DNA of 6,078 nt from Gammaproteobacteria bacterium (GTDB taxonomy: Bacteria > Pseudomonadota > Gammaproteobacteria > Pseudomonadales > UBA7434): the NCBI GenBank assembly GCA_024280785.1, contig JAJRPK010000207.1, forward strand, positions 1 through 6,078, in the 5' to 3' direction. Position 1 is the stretch's first letter. Each line of letters begins with the position of its first letter. The notes under the pieces are model-generated. The model saw only the letters and a list, made by a program, of their open reading frames with translations, made no database searches and was not told the DNA's origin. This document shows, one piece after another, positions 4,973 to 6,078 of the stretch. A program made the translations under genes and the position numbers.

Positions 4973-6078
4973 TTGAGAGGCCCTCGCATTGTATGTTCAC
5001 CTTGCTCAATCACGAGCTTTTCCGAGTTTTTCTGTTTCATCGTTGTTATCGGCAGCTTATACGCTGATGCGGCGTTGGCAGTGTATGAGACACAAATCAG
5101 CAATGGTATTACATGGTTAGAAAATCAGCAAAATACCGACGGTAGCTGGGGGGCGTCAAATGCCGAAAAACGATTATTCACGGCTGAGGTGGTTGAGGCA
5201 TTGCAATCCAATGGGCGGCGTCAAGTTGCTTTTTATAACGGTGTGAGTTGGTTGGAAAATCATACTGTCGAGAATACTGATTTTACGGTCAAACGCGCAC
5301 AAGCGATAGCCATACACGGTGATTCGGTTGCTGAAAATCTATTGACAATATTAGATGCAGGGCAAGACAGCTCATTGCCGTCACGTGCGGGTTGGGGGGT
5401 CAGTAATGCTTATATCGAAAGCCCGCTGGATACGGCAATAGTGCTGCAAGGGCTGGCCGATATTGGCTTATCTGCCGGTGGGTTTTCTGTTGATACGCAA
5501 GCCGCATTGGATTACCTCAAAACGATACAAATCAGCACCAGCGGCTGGCCGCTAAGCCTTGATGCGACAGCCGATGCTTGGAGTACGGCAGTGACCGTGC
5601 ACGCGATGGCCTTGTGGCTTGCCCAAGATGCCAGCTTGTCTACACCCATTAGCGAAGGTTTGGCGGCACTAAATACCTTAGTGGGTTCCACTTCGCCTGA
5701 TTATTTACAGGCTTTGGCGGCGACATCGGCATTAGTTTCTAACGATACTAGTGCTGCGCAAGTATGGTTAGCACGGTTAGATAGCGCGCAAAATGCTAAT
5801 GGGAGCTGGTCCGATAGCATTTACGATACGGCATTGGCACTCCGTGCACTGTCAACGGCGGAAGGTAATGATAGTGCCGCTAATCAGGCAGCGACCAATA
5901 TACCGGACCGTTTGTTACGCATGGCGGTTAATACGGCCCTGGGTCGTAATGCGCTAGATGCGTTAACTTGTCTAGAGCTATCACAGTTGACTTCGTTGAC
6001 AGCTTCTGGATTAGGCATTGCCGATTTAACCGGTTTGGAATGTGTAATTAATCTAACGTTCCTGGACTTAAGTAATAA
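4973..6078 (+). CDS. Exported alpha/alpha-toroid plus leucine-rich-repeat protein, N-terminal 368 residues (cut by window edge)
   Basis: The frame is open from TTG 4973 to the window end (368 codons plus 2 bases). Residues 19-36 (FFCFIVVIGSL to AALA) look like a signal peptide core with cleavage after ALA36, so the protein is exported. Residues about 40-300 carry repeats of the prenyltransferase/squalene-oxidase type: WLENQQNTDGSWG (48-60), WLENHTVENTD (93-103), GWGV followed by SPLDTAIVLQGL (140-161), SGWPL followed by DAWSTAV (190-207), and SAQNANGSWSDSIYDTALAL (271-290). These are QW-like motifs of an alpha/alpha toroid. The DxDD acid motif of hopene cyclases is not seen, so enzyme activity is unlikely in the visible part. 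From NIPDRLL (309-315) a cap leads into LRRs: LTSLTASGLGIADLTGLE (339-356), then NLTFLDLSN (360-368), resembling internalin-type repeats. More LRRs or an anchor should follow beyond the edge. The role is unknown; binding or adhesion at the cell surface is inference. The gene stands where murU would be expected. Confidence 0.85.
   Translation, partial: MRGPRIVCSPCSITSFSEFFCFIVVIGSLYADAALAVYETQISNGITWLENQQNTDGSWGASNAEKRLFTAEVVEALQSNGRRQVAFYNGVSWLENHTVENTDFTVKRAQAIAIHGDSVAENLLTILDAGQDSSLPSRAGWGVSNAYIESPLDTAIVLQGLADIGLSAGGFSVDTQAALDYLKTIQISTSGWPLSLDATADAWSTAVTVHAMALWLAQDASLSTPISEGLAALNTLVGSTSPDYLQALAATSALVSNDTSAAQVWLARLDSAQNANGSWSDSIYDTALALRALSTAEGNDSAANQAATNIPDRLLRMAVNTALGRNALDALTCLELSQLTSLTASGLGIADLTGLECVINLTFLDLSN

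Noticed and set aside
4973..6078. Functional squalene-hopene cyclase or prenyltransferase.
   Set aside because: Only the QW-like repeats are present. The DxDD motif and the zinc ligands of the enzymes are not seen, and the protein is exported and continues into LRRs.

Overview
The window reads as gammaproteobacterial chromosome, most like the Pseudomonas/Cellvibrio-type branches. The evidence is an LptD with the long Pseudomonas-style N-terminus (the WDC, WSC, PYCGG and TRCEPSSNLW segments), encoded just upstream of SurA and divergent from an AmgK-type sugar kinase. No species can be named from this sequence. The left two thirds are envelope-biogenesis genes. The right third is an accessory-looking region.

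Left part (minus strand, 3439 down to 1): lptD, the outer-membrane LPS translocon, is followed 40 bases later by surA, the periplasmic chaperone/prolyl isomerase that helps fold outer-membrane proteins including LptD. The two look like one operon. surA runs off the left edge, so only 196 codons (signal peptide plus most of the N-terminal chaperone domain) are visible. A 136-base divergent intergenic region (3440-3575) separates lptD from amgK.

Middle (plus strand, 3576-4571): an intact AmgK-type anomeric sugar kinase (APH fold) with complete Brenner and Mg-binding motifs. In Pseudomonas this gene is normally followed directly by murU, the partner nucleotidyltransferase of the MurNAc recycling pathway. 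Here there is no murU. A roughly 400-base non-coding, AT-rich stretch follows instead, carrying a long imperfect inverted repeat, a 13-bp direct repeat, small palindromes and possible promoter elements.

Right part (plus strand, 4973 to the window end): a large open gene, cut by the edge, that starts at TTG behind a strong Shine-Dalgarno. Its product has a signal peptide, an alpha/alpha-toroid domain of prenyltransferase/squalene-cyclase-like repeats with no cyclase catalytic motif, and the cap and first repeats of an internalin-like leucine-rich-repeat domain. It is probably an exported binding or surface protein of unknown function, and it is the least ordinary item in the window.
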